From Chamaelirium japonicum (taxonomy: Eukaryota; Streptophyta; Magnoliopsida; Liliales; Melanthiaceae): a stretch of DNA of 64,000 bases. Below, in pieces: positions 29,811 through 39,775 of the stretch. The notes beneath the pieces were generated by a model. That model was not told where the DNA came from. It worked only from the letters and a program-made list of their open reading frames with translations, and did no database searches. The stretch covers positions 186,001-250,000 of the forward strand of contig CANTAL010000200.1 in the NCBI GenBank assembly GCA_947650365.1. The letters run 5' to 3'. Position 1 is the first letter of the stretch, and the number at the start of each line of letters is the position of its first letter. Both the position numbers and the translations under genes were made by a program.

Positions 29811-29827
29811 GCCAATGTCTATAAATG
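29811..29827 (+). promoter_or_regulatory. Element 1 left LTR core promoter
   Basis: GCCAAT is directly followed by TCTATAAATGC, a good TATA box starting at about 29820. Transcription would be expected to start some 30 bp downstream, near 29850, which would put the U3/R boundary there. Confidence 0.65.
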
Positions 29828-30022
29828 CACACCCCCAGGCTCCAAAGTGAGGTTCGAAATCCTTTTCCCTACCACTTTGGTATACAACAGCTCTCCGTTG
29901 TGCTACCGTCACTGACTTGAGCGTCGGAGGGTCTGCGCTCCTAAGGGAGCCAGCCGTTCTCACGTTCTCTTTTCCATCCTGCAGGTGGCTCGCAAGGACC
30001 AGTGAAAAATCCGCCAAACATT

Positions 30023-30040
30023 TGGCGCCGTCTGTGGGAT
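30023..30040 (+). promoter_or_regulatory. Element 1 primer-binding site
   Basis: TGGCGCCGTCTGTGGGAT begins two bases after the LTR end. The opening TGG pairs with the CCA end of a tRNA. The first nine bases match the tRNA-Asp-type site of Athila elements but the rest does not, so the exact primer tRNA is left open. The same 18 bases occur in element 2. Confidence 0.85.
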
Positions 30041-30109
30041 CTATCGACTGGTTCCTGCGAGAACGCCCACGACCACGCGGTTGAAAGCCATTCTTCTCCA
30101 GACACCCGG

Positions 30110-31390
30110 ATGGCTCCGGTCACGCGGAGGCAGAAACGGGTGAAAGCCCACGCTGACTCTGCACAAAGCAAGCTGCTCGCTGAAGCATCACAACCCCCTG
30201 TCCCGCTCAACGGCCATCTCCTTTTGAAGGTTTTGGCCACTCAGCGGGCCATGGTGGGCGAGATAGCGCGACTGCGCCAGATTCCGACGACGAGCCGGAT
30301 CACTGATCTCTCCCCCGGGCTCACCCCGCGGAGGGAAGAGTCAGTGATCCCGTCCCAGCATCCAGGAGTGTCGGCGGGGGTTGTTTTCCCTGTGCGACCT
30401 CCCCTTGTCCCAGCATCGCATCAGCCCACTATGGCACCCACATGGCGGGCATCCCAGCAGGAGCCCCCTGTGGAGGACGAAGTGGCGCGCCGGACGAGAG
30501 GGACCGCGCTCGAGCGGCTGCAGCGACTCGGCACCCAGCGCTCCAGCAACAAGGCAACCCTGCCGATAGCCCCTCCTCGCCGACGAAGCCTCGGTGCGGA
30601 CTCGGGCGAGTCAGAGGACGTCGCCCCCGAGCACAACCGTAGCAAGGCTGCGAACCGGTTTCGAGGAAGCGTGCATGATTGCTTGGTACCTGCGCAGCTG
30701 TCTTTGGGAAATCACCCCGAGCGCTGGTAGCTACTTAGCACGCCCGTCGATCTCTTAGAAGAGCTCGCCGTCCGGGGAGGGAGCTCGCCCTTCACCAACG
30801 AGGTTCATCAGGGAGGCTTCCCTCAGCACTGGACCCCACCAAAGTTTGTTTTGTTCAACGGGTCGCAAGACCCCGTGGACCACCTCTTGGCCTACCGAAA
30901 GTTGTTATTCTTTCGGGATCAGGACCACGTTCTGTGCCGCGCCTTCTTGAGCAGCTTGGCGGGTTCGGCCCTCGACTGGTTTCATAAGGTACCTCCGGGC
31001 TCGGTCCCGAACTTCACTGCTCTATCCGGGCTGTTCCTGGAACAGTACCGGTGCAATCGGCGACCTCCGAAGCAGATCGAATCACTGTTCGGTCTTACCA
31101 TGGGCGCAAGGGAGACCCTCCGGTGCTTCTCGATGCGATTCCAGAATGCCTATCTCGCTCTTAAGGACTCAGCAGGGTGAGACCGGACGGCCGTGAGTGC
31201 CTTTCGGAGCGCGCTCCCCGAAGGAGGTGAGCTTCATGACGCGATAGTCATTTCTGATCCCCGTACCATGATCGAGCTCTTCGCCTTGGTCCAACAACAC
31301 ATTAAGCTCGAAGATGTGGTGCTGGATCGTCGAGGGAAGATGGCCGAGCAGCAGCAGCCCCCTACCTTGCGCGTAGGCGCCCTCTTGTAA
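30110..31390 (+). pseudogene. gag: Gag polyprotein of element 1, interrupted by two in-frame stops
   Basis: One reading frame runs from the ATG at 30110 to the stop at 31388-31390 (about 426 codons) and is broken only by TAG at 30728-30730 and TGA at 31178-31180. The N-terminal third is basic and low in complexity (MAPVTRRQKRVKAH, then Pro/Arg/Ser-rich). From about codon 240 it matches the retrotransposon Gag family (Retrotrans_gag type): FNGSQDPVDHLLAYRKL, a DWFHKVPPGS tryptophan motif, FLEQY, and LRCFSMRFQ. No CCHC zinc knuckle is visible before the frame ends. Gag would form the cytoplasmic particle that packages element RNA. The start was chosen as the first ATG after the primer-binding site; the frame is open upstream into the LTR but lacks an ATG there. 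The gag identity is firm. Whether the stops arose after insertion is inference. Confidence 0.85.
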
Positions 31391-31500
31391 ACCATTTTGT
31401 GCGATAGTGTGTTTGGACTAGTTCAAATCTGTGCTCGATAGAAATCTACAGCGAATAGCTCGCACGCGATCAGCTCACGTGCAGCGTCCTCAAAGAACAG

Positions 31501-31815
31501 TCCACCGTTGTGCGGACTTAAAGCAAGACCGGGATCCTCAGAGGCAGCCAGTGGGCGACCTTGAGCTTCCCGGGGCAGTCCGCCGTTGTGCGGACTTAAA
31601 GCAAGACCGAGATCCTCAGAGGCAGCCAGTGGGCGACCTTGAGCTTCCCGGGGCAGTCCGCCGTTGTGCGGACTTAAAGCAAGACCGGGATCCTCAGAGG
31701 CAGCCAGTGGGCGACCTTGAGCTTCCCGGGGTAGTCCGCCGTTGTGCGGACTTAAAGCAAGACCGGGATCCTCAGAGACAGCCAGTGGGCGACCTTGAGC
31801 TTCCCGGGGCAGTCC
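31501..31815 (+). repeat. 78-bp tandem repeat, four copies
   Basis: Phase markers GTTGTGCGGACTTAAAGC lie at 31507, 31585, 31663 and 31741. The copies are almost identical. Because 78 is divisible by three, an open frame of 26-residue repeats persists through the array; I treat it as a by-product. Confidence 0.92.
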
Positions 31816-32088
31816 TAAACCGAGGTTCTGAGGATCCTTAACCGGTCAGGGGGTAGCTAGCTTTTTGATTCTTTCATCGCTCGTTGGACTTCCACCCTTT
31901 GGCCCTTACGCTCTGTTTTGGTTCGATTTCTATCGTTTTGTATTTTTGTCGAGCTATAGGGCCCCACTATTTCACACATATCGAATTTTTCATGCATATC
32001 GATCTTTTTGCGATGTCATTTATTTTTTATCGATTTAGCTACCTCGTCCGGGGTATGGTCCTCGGATCGTCGGGGAGAACATATACGC

Positions 32089-32532
32089 GGCCTGATGCCA
32101 CGCAGCTTAGCTCGTTGAGCGACCTGGTGACATCACGGGCAGACGCGGCAGAAACACCTTACGCGGCCTGATGCCACGTAGCTTAGCTCGTTGAGCGACC
32201 TGGTGACATCACGGGCAGACGCGGCAGAGACACCTTACGCGGCCTGATGCCACGCAGATTAGCTCGTTGAGCGACCTGGTGACATCACGGGCAGACGCGG
32301 CAGAGACACCTTACGCGGCCTGATGCCACGCAGCTTAGCTCGTTGAGCGACCTGGTGACATCACGGGCAGACGCAGCAGAGACGCCTTACGCGGCCTGAT
32401 GCCACGCAGCTTAGCTCGTTGAGCGATCTGGTGACATCACGGGCAGACGCGGCGGAGACACCTTACTAGGCCTGATGCCACGCAGCTTAGCTCGTTGAGC
32501 GATCTGGTGACATCACGGGCAGACACGGCACA
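32089..32532 (+). repeat. 76-bp tandem repeat, six copies
   Basis: CCTGATGCCACG recurs at 32091, 32167, 32243, 32319, 32395 and 32471, each unit also carrying CTCGTTGAGCGA and GGTGACATCACGGGC. The period is not a multiple of three, which argues against coding. GTGACATCAC is a near-palindromic bZIP-like sequence; any binding is speculative. Confidence 0.92.
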
Positions 32533-32889
32533 ACTTTCGGCACAAGGCCACACCAGTTTGTTGTCCACGTGGCAGTAGCGGGAAGCAGTTTGAGCAGAAC
32601 ACAGAGAGAAGAAGCACCAGTGGCCATGGCTCACAGCCCGCCCGGGACCAACCCGTGGCTGTGGCTCGTAAATCGCCCGGAGACCCTACGCGAGGTCGCT
32701 TGCGGCAGGTATCTGCAGCCCGCCCGGTGTGGACCCCGACTGTGCGCGGCTAGTTCGCACCAGAAGGAGGCCGCCCGTGGAAGGTGCTCCCGGCCCGCCC
32801 GACGCTTGCAGTAGCGGATAGCTGCGTTCCTTGGGCATAGCAGCATCGTCCTCGAGGTCTCACCCATGAGACGCCGAGTCAAAGCCCAC

Positions 32890-33345
32890 GCCGCAAGATC
32901 GCCCGCGGCTGGTGCCCGCAGCTCGCCCGACGCAGACCCTGACCGCGTGTGACAAGCTCGCACCGGAAGGAGATCGCTCGTGGCTGATGCTCCCGGCCCG
33001 CCCAGCGTTTGTGGAGTATTGAGAGTCCAAGCTCTCGACGCAGATCGCTCACGGCTGGTGCCCGCAGCTCGCCCGACGCAGACCCTGACCGCGTGTGACA
33101 AGCTCGCACCGGAAGGAGATCGCTCGTGGATGATGCTCCCGGCCCGCCCAGCATTTGTGGAGTATTGGGAGTCAAAGCTCTCGACGTAGACCACCCACGG
33201 TAGGTGCCCGCAGCTCGCCCGACGCAGACCCTGACCGCGTGTGACAAGCTCGCACCGGAAGGAGATCGCTCGTGGCTGATGCTCCCGGCCCGCCCAACGT
33301 TTGTGAAATACTGGCAGTCAAAGCTCTCGGCGCAGACCGCCCGTG
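32890..33345 (+). repeat. 146-bp tandem repeat, about three copies
   Basis: GACCCTGACCGCG recurs at 32935, 33081 and 33227. Units share CTCGCACCGGAAGGAGATCGCTCG and a GGCCCGCCCA block (given in part). The period is not divisible by three, so open frames shift between units. Confidence 0.88.
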
Positions 33346-33446
33346 GGGAAACTGTTGCAGCAGACAATGATATCAGGCACATTACAAGGGATAGGAACTC
33401 GCTAAGACTCCTGAGCAAGCGCCAAAGTCTCCTTGGTCGCTCCCTC

Positions 33447-33458
33447 AGGAGGGGGTAA
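33447..33458 (+). promoter_or_regulatory. Element 1 polypurine tract
   Basis: AGGAGGGGGTAA directly precedes the TG of the right LTR, the expected place for plus-strand DNA priming. It is nearly identical to the tract of element 2. Confidence 0.88.
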
Positions 33459-34619
33459 TGTTGGGGGTAGCTGAAATCCGTCCAGAAGTTGGAACCCTTA
33501 TCCGTATGAGCTCGATCGAACGGCTATCAGGGAGCGAGATCCACATTGGGCTGAAGGGGCCTTAGTACAACACATCTAAACTCGGTAAATTGCTTAGACA
33601 AAGAGCTCGCTCAGGAGCTCGTCCAAGTTCGCTCAGGAGCTCGCCCAAGCTCACTCACGCTCGCTCAGGAGCTCGCCCAAGCTCGCTCAGGAGCTCGCCC
33701 AAGCTCGCTCAGGAGCTCTCCCAAGCTCGCTCAGGAGCTCGTCCAAGCTCGCTCAGGAGCTCGTCTAAGCTAGCTCAGGAGCTCGCCCGAGCTCGCACAA
33801 AAGCTCGCCAAACTCGCGCAGGAGTTCGCTTGTAGTGGCAGCGGGAGTTAGACTGTCATGCATACAAAGATACCAGCACCACAAACGCCCCCAGCTCGTG
33901 CAGGAGCTCGCCCAAGCTCGCTCAGGAGCTTGCCCAAAGCTCACCCAGGAGCTCACCCGAGCTCGCCCAGAAGCTCACCCAAGCTCGTCAAGCTTCCCCT
34001 GTTTATCGAAGAGGTCGCTCCTGCGAGGTCCGACTCTTGATAGATATGGAGGAGAAGACGGAGCAACGGAGGCCGAGCTCGCCCTCGCTTCCCCCTTGAG
34101 ATCGCCCCAGTATAAAGCAGCATAAAGATTACCAGGTGTCGAGAACCCACTGAAGCTACGTGGACGATTGCAGTCCACGGAAGCCCATCAGAGTCGGTTT
34201 GAGACCTCCCAGACTTGAACATTCTAGAAGATTCCCCTGGCGATAACAGAACAGCAGCTGCTGTCCCCCACTACTTCGTCAGGCGAGCTAGACGACAAAG
34301 AATCTCAGGGGTCCAAGTTCCAAGAACTGTCAGAGACTACTGTGGGCTGGAACGTGGGGGGCCTAGAAGGTGCCGGAAAGAGCTACCACACGTCACACCC
34401 CGATAGGTCGCCAATGTCTATAAATGCACACCCCCAGGCTCCAAAGTGAGGTTCGAAATCCTTTTCCCTACCACTTTGGTATACAACAGCTCTCCGTTGT
34501 GCTACCGTCACTGACTTGAGCGTCGGAGGGTCTGCGCTCCTAAGGGAGCCAGCCGTTCTCACGTTCTTTTTTCCATCCTGCAGGTGGCTCACAAGGACCA
34601 GTGAAAAATCCGCCAAACA
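33459..34619 (+). repeat. Element 1 right LTR
   Basis: Second copy of the 1161-bp LTR with no length difference. It repeats the 22-bp GAGCTC array (about 33603-33804) and the TATA box (about 34419). Differences from the left copy are mostly C/T or G/A, several at CpG (CTCGCG/CTCGTG, GCTCGCC/GCTCACC). Confidence 0.96.
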
Positions 34620-34893
34620 GATCGTATGAATTAATTAGAATGGATCGTACGAATGAATTAGAATGGATCGTGCGAATAAATTATAATGGATCGTACGAAT
34701 GAATTAGAATAGATCTTATAAATGAATTCGAATGGATCGTATGAATGAATTAGAATGGATCAAGCGAATGAATTAGAAGGATCGTACGAATGAATTAGAA
34801 TAGATTGTACGAATGAATTAGAATGGATCGTACGAATGAATTAGAATGGATATATTCGTGCGAATGAATTATAATGGATCGTATGAATGAATT
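34620..34893 (-). repeat. Satellite remnant between elements 1 and 2
   Basis: 274 bp of reverse satellite containing the right GATCG duplication of element 1 and the left GAATT duplication of element 2. Its variants, including GGATCAAGCG, match the corresponding part of the other higher-order copies. The two elements are therefore separate insertions and not nested. Confidence 0.92.
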
Positions 34894-34930
34894 TGTGGGT
34901 GCAAATTTTGGCAAGAAGTCTGCAAACAGC

Positions 34931-35310
34931 GGGACCCACCGGCCCTGCCTGGTGGGCCCCCGAGTACCACAGCGAGACCCACCGGCCCTGCCCGGTGGGC
35001 CCATGAAGGCTTCCGAGGGACCCACCAGCCCTGCCTGGTGGGCCCCCCATGTACCACAACGGGACCCACCGGCCCTGCCTGGTGGGCCCCCGAGTACCAC
35101 AGCGGGACCCACCGGCCCTGCCCGGTGGGCCCATGAAGGCTTCCAAGGGACCCAGCAGCCCTGCCTGGTGGGCCCCCGAGTACCACAGCGGGACCCACCG
35201 GCCCTGCCCGGTGGGCCCATGAAGGCTTCCGAGGGACCCACCAGCCCTGCCTAGTGGGCCCCCCAAGAACCACAACGGGACCCACCGGCCCTGCCTGGTG
35301 GGCCCCTAAA
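34931..35310. repeat. 43-44-bp hairpin array in element 2 left LTR
   Basis: Nine modules start GGGACCCACC (one GAGACCCACC) at 34931, 34974, 35017, 35061, 35104, 35147, 35190, 35233 and 35277. In each, GGGACCCACC and GGTGGGCCC flank a short GGCCCTGCC centre, so every module can fold back on itself. Spacers alternate between CGAGTACCACAGC-like and ATGAAGGCTTCC-like. Gly/Pro-rich open frames on both strands come from this array. Confidence 0.9.
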
Positions 35311-35390
35311 ACGGCAGCGGAGCCCACCAGCCTTACCTGGAGGATCCCCAGATACGACAGCAGAAAACCGCCATTTACCACCAGAGAATC

Positions 35391-35400
35391 CTATAAATAG
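35391..35400 (+). promoter_or_regulatory. Element 2 left LTR TATA box
   Basis: CTATAAATAG about 80 bp after the hairpin array, with transcription expected near 35420. Everything upstream, including the hairpins, would be U3 promoter sequence in this LTR. Confidence 0.7.
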
Positions 35401-35848
35401 CAGAGCCTTCAGGAGGAGGAGGGATTGAAACTCAGATCCGAAATCCGAAATTCCAGAACCAAAACCAAAGCTCTGATAATAGATCAGTGCCATCAGTTGA
35501 TATCTATTTCAGAAACCAGAACCCAGAAATTTCTAACTCTTTGATCTTCTTCTTCTTGTCCTTGAAGAGGTCAAAGAGATTTCAGTGACACTCGGCCTGT
35601 CGAGGTCACTTCAAGTGAAGTGTTAGTGAATTCGGGTTGCTCCCTATAGCACGGAGACGTAGGCTTCGGCTGAACTCCGAGATCACATCTCTTGTGTCAA
35701 ACTCTCTCTCTGATTGCCTCTCGTTTACATATCAAAAGCAACAACTTCAATCAATAGATCGACCAACGATCTTCGACGTCAACTTCAACTTCAATTGACT
35801 GGTGCTGCGAAAGTCTTCGGGTCGGCACGAAGATTTTCCCCCACAGTT

Positions 35849-35866
35849 TGGCGCCGTCTGTGGGAT
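35849..35866 (+). promoter_or_regulatory. Element 2 primer-binding site
   Basis: TGGCGCCGTCTGTGGGAT, identical to that of element 1, begins three bases after the LTR end although the LTRs themselves are unrelated. Confidence 0.85.
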
Positions 35867-36263
35867 TCATTCAAAAAGCTCAATGTGCTCGACAACAACA
35901 TCAGATCGGTTGAGCAGACAACTGATCTTCAAAGTCAAACTTCTCAGCTCCCTCGGTTGAGTAGTCAACCTATTGGATACGAGCGATCTGGTTGCTTCCT
36001 TCGCTTTCACTGAATGGCGAAGACTCTATCAGGATCATCCAGAGGGAAGTTGCTCAGAACGACATCAGTTTCGACCCGAGACTCGCTCAATGAGTCGGCG
36101 GCTCAACTTCAATCCAACAACCCACTCTTTCTAGACAATCTATCGTCGACATCTCCCATCGATATCCTAAGCCTTTCAAGTCTGACTCTCCTCCAATCCC
36201 TACATTGGGGGTGAGGTTCGAAACGAAAGGGCTCACTTGAAGACTACAACGAGGTGATAGGCA
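35867..36263 (+). other. Element 2 leader, possible gag remnant
   Basis: Non-repetitive sequence after the primer site. A 66-codon frame at 36014-36214 (MAKTLSGSSRGKLLR, Ser-rich) and the frame upstream of it show no recognisable domain. The position matches where gag would begin, so decayed gag is possible, but I see no Gag motif. Confidence 0.4.
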
Positions 36264-36703
36264 AAAGTCCGAGGTGCACTCGCTACCTCGGCATTCGGCG
36301 AAGCCCAAGGACACAGCCTTGGCACTCGATTGCAAAGTCCGAGGTGCACTCGCTACCTCGGCATTCGGCAAAGCCCAAGGACACAGCCTTGGCACTCGAA
36401 TGCAAAGTCTGAGATACACTCGCTACCTCGGCATTCGGCGAAGCCCAAGGACACAGCCTTGGCACTCGAATGCAAAGTCCGAGGTGCACTCGCTACCTCG
36501 GCATTCGGCGAAGCCCAAGGACACAGCCTTGGCACTCGAATGCAAAGTCTGAGATGCACTCGCTACCTCGGCATTCGGCGAAGCCCAAGGACACAGCCTT
36601 GGCACTCGAATGCAAAGTCCGAGGTGCACTGCTGCCTCAGCATTTGGCGAAGCCCAAGGAGACAGCTTTGGCACTCGAATGCAAAGTCTGAGGTGCACTT
36701 GTC
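36264..36703 (+). repeat. 70-bp tandem repeat, six copies
   Basis: CTACCTCGGCATTCGGC recurs every 70 bp from about 36283, each unit containing AAGCCCAAGGACACAGCC (with AAGGxxxxxCCTT symmetry) and AAAGTCCGAGGTGCACT. The last copy is diverged and 1 bp shorter. Open frames on both strands here are repeat artefacts. Confidence 0.92.
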
Positions 36704-36795
36704 CGTTCAAATTCTGAGTTATGAGACAGCGCAACATTCAGTTTCAAGCCTTCAAGCAAATTCAAGTTGAGCCAGCTCAACCTTCAAGCAACAAG

Positions 36796-37223
36796 GTCGT
36801 TTAACAAATTTAGGGCCTCGTGTTGCGACACGACCCTTTACGTGCAAATGTTAAACGGTTTCGGGTTGTGAAACAGCACAACTCTTAATTTCAATCTCCA
36901 ATGTCGTTTAACAAGTTTAGGACCTCGTGTTGCGACACGACCCTTTACGTGCAAATATTAAATGGTTTCGGGTTGTGAAACAGCACAACAATCAATTTCA
37001 AGCTACCAGGTCGTTTAACAAGTTTAGGGCCTCGTGTTGCGACACGACCCTTTACGTGCAAATGTTAATCAGTTTCGGGTTGTGAAACAGCACAACTCTC
37101 AATTTCAAGCTACCAGGTTGTTTAACAAGTTTAGGGCCTCGTGTTGCGACACGACCCTTTACGTGCAAATGTTAAACGGTTTCAGGTTGTGAAACAGCAC
37201 AACTCTCAATTTCAAGCTACCAG
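36796..37223 (+). repeat. 107-bp tandem repeat, four copies, each with two hairpins
   Basis: GTCGTTTAACAA (GTTGTT in copy 4) recurs at 36796, 36903, 37010 and 37117. Each unit carries TCGTGT-TGCG-ACACGA and GTTGTG-AAACAG-CACAAC, both perfect 6-bp stems with short loops. The hairpin arms are conserved in all copies. Confidence 0.92.
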
Positions 37224-38399
37224 AATATCAACACTCAGATACATAATCCGAGACACCTTCGCTGCCTCGACGTGCAGCAAGTCCAAAATCCGAGACCTGC
37301 TCTCGGTACCCTAGCAAAGCCTAAAGCTCTTTGCCCCAACACATCTCGATATGAAGATCAAGGTCCAACGCGTCGAGCAGCATTCAGCCAATGTCACTCC
37401 AGAGGCAGGACATCCCTCAAACTTACCAAGTCACTACAGAAGACTTCTACCACTCGACACTCATAAGAGAGCATCACGCGCTCTCAGGCTCGAGGAAGAT
37501 GCGTTCTGGAAGTCCACCACCGATGAGGGGTTAATCTACACTCTTCTATAGCCAGCATCAACATACAAAGACATGTGCTCCACACTCCAAATTAGTTAAG
37601 AGAACGTTGCGGCCCAACTCCTGTCAACTGAGGAGATAGGAGAAACAATCCTCCAACAACTTACAGACGAATACTCATCAACCATTCAAGGGCAAAGTCT
37701 GAGGAATGAATCGCAGCATTCGAACAAAGTCCAAATTTAGTCAAAGTCCGAGACCGACATCTTGGCATTTGGTCGAAAGTCCAAGCTCGCAACCTTGGCA
37801 CGAGGCAGCAAAGTCCGAGACCTGAGTCTCGGCATTCAATCGAAGTCTTCGCTCATAGCCTCAGCGCTATTCAGTAACAAGACATTCGAATTCTATTTCA
37901 GAACATGCAAACATTCAATTACTTTCCTAAGTTAGCAAGCACCAACTACAGTGAGACGGCTTACGATCGCAACATTCATATCACCATACCTATTTCTTTC
38001 CACCCCTATACAACTCAGCAGCACATGATACAGTTGGGTTCTCCATCATATGGTTTGACACACAGTATCCCCCGATTTGGGCGAACAGCAAACCCAATGA
38101 GTGGACCAGAGTGCATCCGACACATTTTTTTTGGACTCTCAATACAATAATCAACTAACTGCCCACTACGACCTCCATTGGGAACCCGTGACTCACGTTT
38201 GGTTCACTGTGAACCTCAGCTTCAAAGCACATGAGATCAGCGGCCAGGATTCGCCAGCACTAAAGCACCATATCCCAAAAGGAGAGATCAGCCTCCCCTG
38301 TTCTTCCAAGATCTGGAGCAGCAGTCCTCCATCTCCTCCCTCACCGGCAACGACAACAGCAGCTCCTCCTCTCTCGAACTCCTCTCTCAACTCCGACCC
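37224..38399 (+). other. Element 2 interior, mostly non-repetitive
   Basis: Unique sequence with degenerate scattered copies of the AAAGTCCGAGACC motif related to the 70-bp array (about 37280-37320 and 37690-37850). Open frames of 60-100 codons overlap on both strands without recognisable domains. I assign no gene. Confidence 0.6.
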
Positions 38400-39775
38400 C
38401 TGAGCGCTGATCGGTTGCCTGCGACTGATCGGTCGCTAGCAGCCGGTCAGGATTTGAGGGATCGGTTGATAGAGGGGTGTTTTGCCCGATTTAGTGTAAT
38501 ATTTGCCGATCGGCAACCATCTCCTTCGACCCCGACTCCGATCGCCACCCTCGACTCCGACCGGCAGCAGCCCTTCGTCCTCGACTGATCGGCCAAAAAT
38601 CCACCAGATCTGGCGCCACACCTATGTTTTCGACCGATCAATCAAATCCTGACCGGCTGGTGGCGCCCGATCGGCGATCGGCAGCAGCCCTTCGTCCTCG
38701 ACTGATCGGCCAAAAATCCACCGATCATAGCCTCCGATCGGTCGAAATTGCCTGACCGGCTGGTGGCGCCCGATCGGCGATCGGCAGCAGCCCTTCATCC
38801 TCGACTGATCGGCCAAAAATCCACCGATTATAGCCTTCGATCGGTCGAAATTGCCCGATCGGTCGAAATTGACCGATCGGTCAAAATCGCCCGATCGGCG
38901 AACCTCGATCCTCTTCTTCCCCTTCGTCCTCCATCTAATCAGCGAAAAACACACTAGATCTGGAGCCAAACGTGGATGTTTGACCGATCACCGATTTTTT
39001 GACCGGCTATTTTTGCCCGATCGGCGACATGCACCTGATCGGCGATTTGCACCCGATCACCTCGATCGATAGGTCGAAATTGACCGATCACTTTTTGACC
39101 GATCAAAATTTGACCGATCAAAATTGACCGATCACTTTTGACCGATCACTTTTTGACCGATCAAATTTGACCGATCAAATTTGACTGATCACTTCGACCG
39201 ATCATTTTGACCGATCGGTCAGACTTGACCAATCAGCCGAATTCGACCGATCGGTCGATTTTCTACTAGATCTGTCAAAAAACCATATCTTTTGACCGAT
39301 CACCCGATCCTTGACCGGTTGAATTTGACCGATCACTTTTGACCGATCACTTTTTGACCGATCAAATTTGACCGATCAAATTTGACCGATCACTTCGACC
39401 AATCACTTTGACCGATCGGTCAGACTTGACCGATCAGTCAAATTCGACCGATCGGTCGATTTTCTACTGGATCTGGCAAAAAACGTGGTTTTTTGCCAGA
39501 TCACCCAAACCTTGACCGGCTGATTTTAGCCGATCAGTCAAACTTGACTGATCGGCTAAAATCAACAGATCGATCGATTTTCTACTGGATCTGGCAAAAA
39601 ATGTGGTTTTTTGCTAGATCACCCAAACCTTGACCGGCTGATTTTAGCCGATCAGTCAAACTTGACTGATCGGCTAAAATCAACCGATCGGTCGATTTTC
39701 TACTGGATCTGGCAAAAAACATGGTTTTTTGCCAGATCACCCAAACCTTGACCGGCTAATTTTAACCGATCGATC
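38400..39775 (+). repeat. GATCGG-rich composite repeat region of element 2
   Basis: Built from GACCGATC/GATCGGTC words. It contains a 103-bp pair (GCTGGTGGCGCCCGATCGG at about 38656 and 38759), a ~200-bp pair (conserved parts about 39120-39262 and 39321-39462) and a 118-bp series marked by TCTACTGGATCTGGC at 39463, 39581 and 39699. No coding potential is supported. Confidence 0.82.

Larger units (their letters stand above)
28860..30020 (+). repeat. Element 1 left LTR
   Basis: An 1161-bp direct repeat of 33459-34619 (constant offset 4599) with canonical TG...CA ends. It contains a GAGCTC-rich 22-bp array in the upstream part, a GCCAAT box at about 29811 and a TATA box at about 29820. Confidence 0.96.
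31391..33446 (+). other. Element 1 non-coding interior
   Basis: About 2 kb between gag and the polypurine tract. It is dominated by three tandem arrays (78, 76 and 146 bp) with short unique spacers at 31391-31500, 31816-32088 and 33346-33446. None of the open frames shows a protease DTGA/DSGA, reverse-transcriptase YxDD or integrase signature. A weakly related copy of the 146-bp unit lies at about 32700-32820. Confidence 0.8.
28860..34619 (+). mobile_element. Element 1: non-autonomous Ty3/gypsy-like LTR retrotransposon with gag only (TR-GAG type)
   Basis: A complete 5760-bp element inserted in reverse-orientation satellite. Two 1161-bp LTRs begin TGTTGGGGG and end CCAAACA, and are flanked by a perfect GATCG target duplication (28855-28859 and 34620-34624). 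A primer-binding site follows the left LTR and a polypurine tract precedes the right one. The interior holds a broken gag frame (30110-31390) and about 2 kb of tandem repeats, with no protease, reverse transcriptase or integrase motif in any frame. By eye the LTRs differ at about 12 sites, roughly 1%, so the insertion is recent. Family knowledge: gag-bearing elements without pol rely on proteins supplied by an autonomous relative. It was probably a complete non-autonomous family member and not a decayed full element, because the ends and LTRs are intact while pol is wholly absent. Confidence 0.93.
34894..35845 (+). repeat. Element 2 left LTR
   Basis: A 952-bp direct repeat of 40273-41225. The first ~400 bp is a GC-rich array of nine hairpin modules, followed by a TATA box at about 35391 and a CT-rich 3' part. 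Confidence 0.96.

Noticed and set aside
31431..31841. A 136-codon frame with 26-residue repeats in element 1
   Set aside because: The 78-bp tandem unit is divisible by three, so openness is automatic. No domain, and neighbouring arrays have periods not divisible by three.
34795..35493. Gly/Pro-rich, collagen-like open frames in the element 2 LTRs (also at 40159-40872)
   Set aside because: They translate the 43-44-bp hairpin array, are open on both strands in several frames, and are duplicated with the LTR. Near-palindromic GC-rich repeats give such frames by composition.
36087..36770. Overlapping open frames in the 70-bp array of element 2
   Set aside because: Several frames on both strands are open at once and encode repeats of one another. 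This fits tandem DNA and not a gene.
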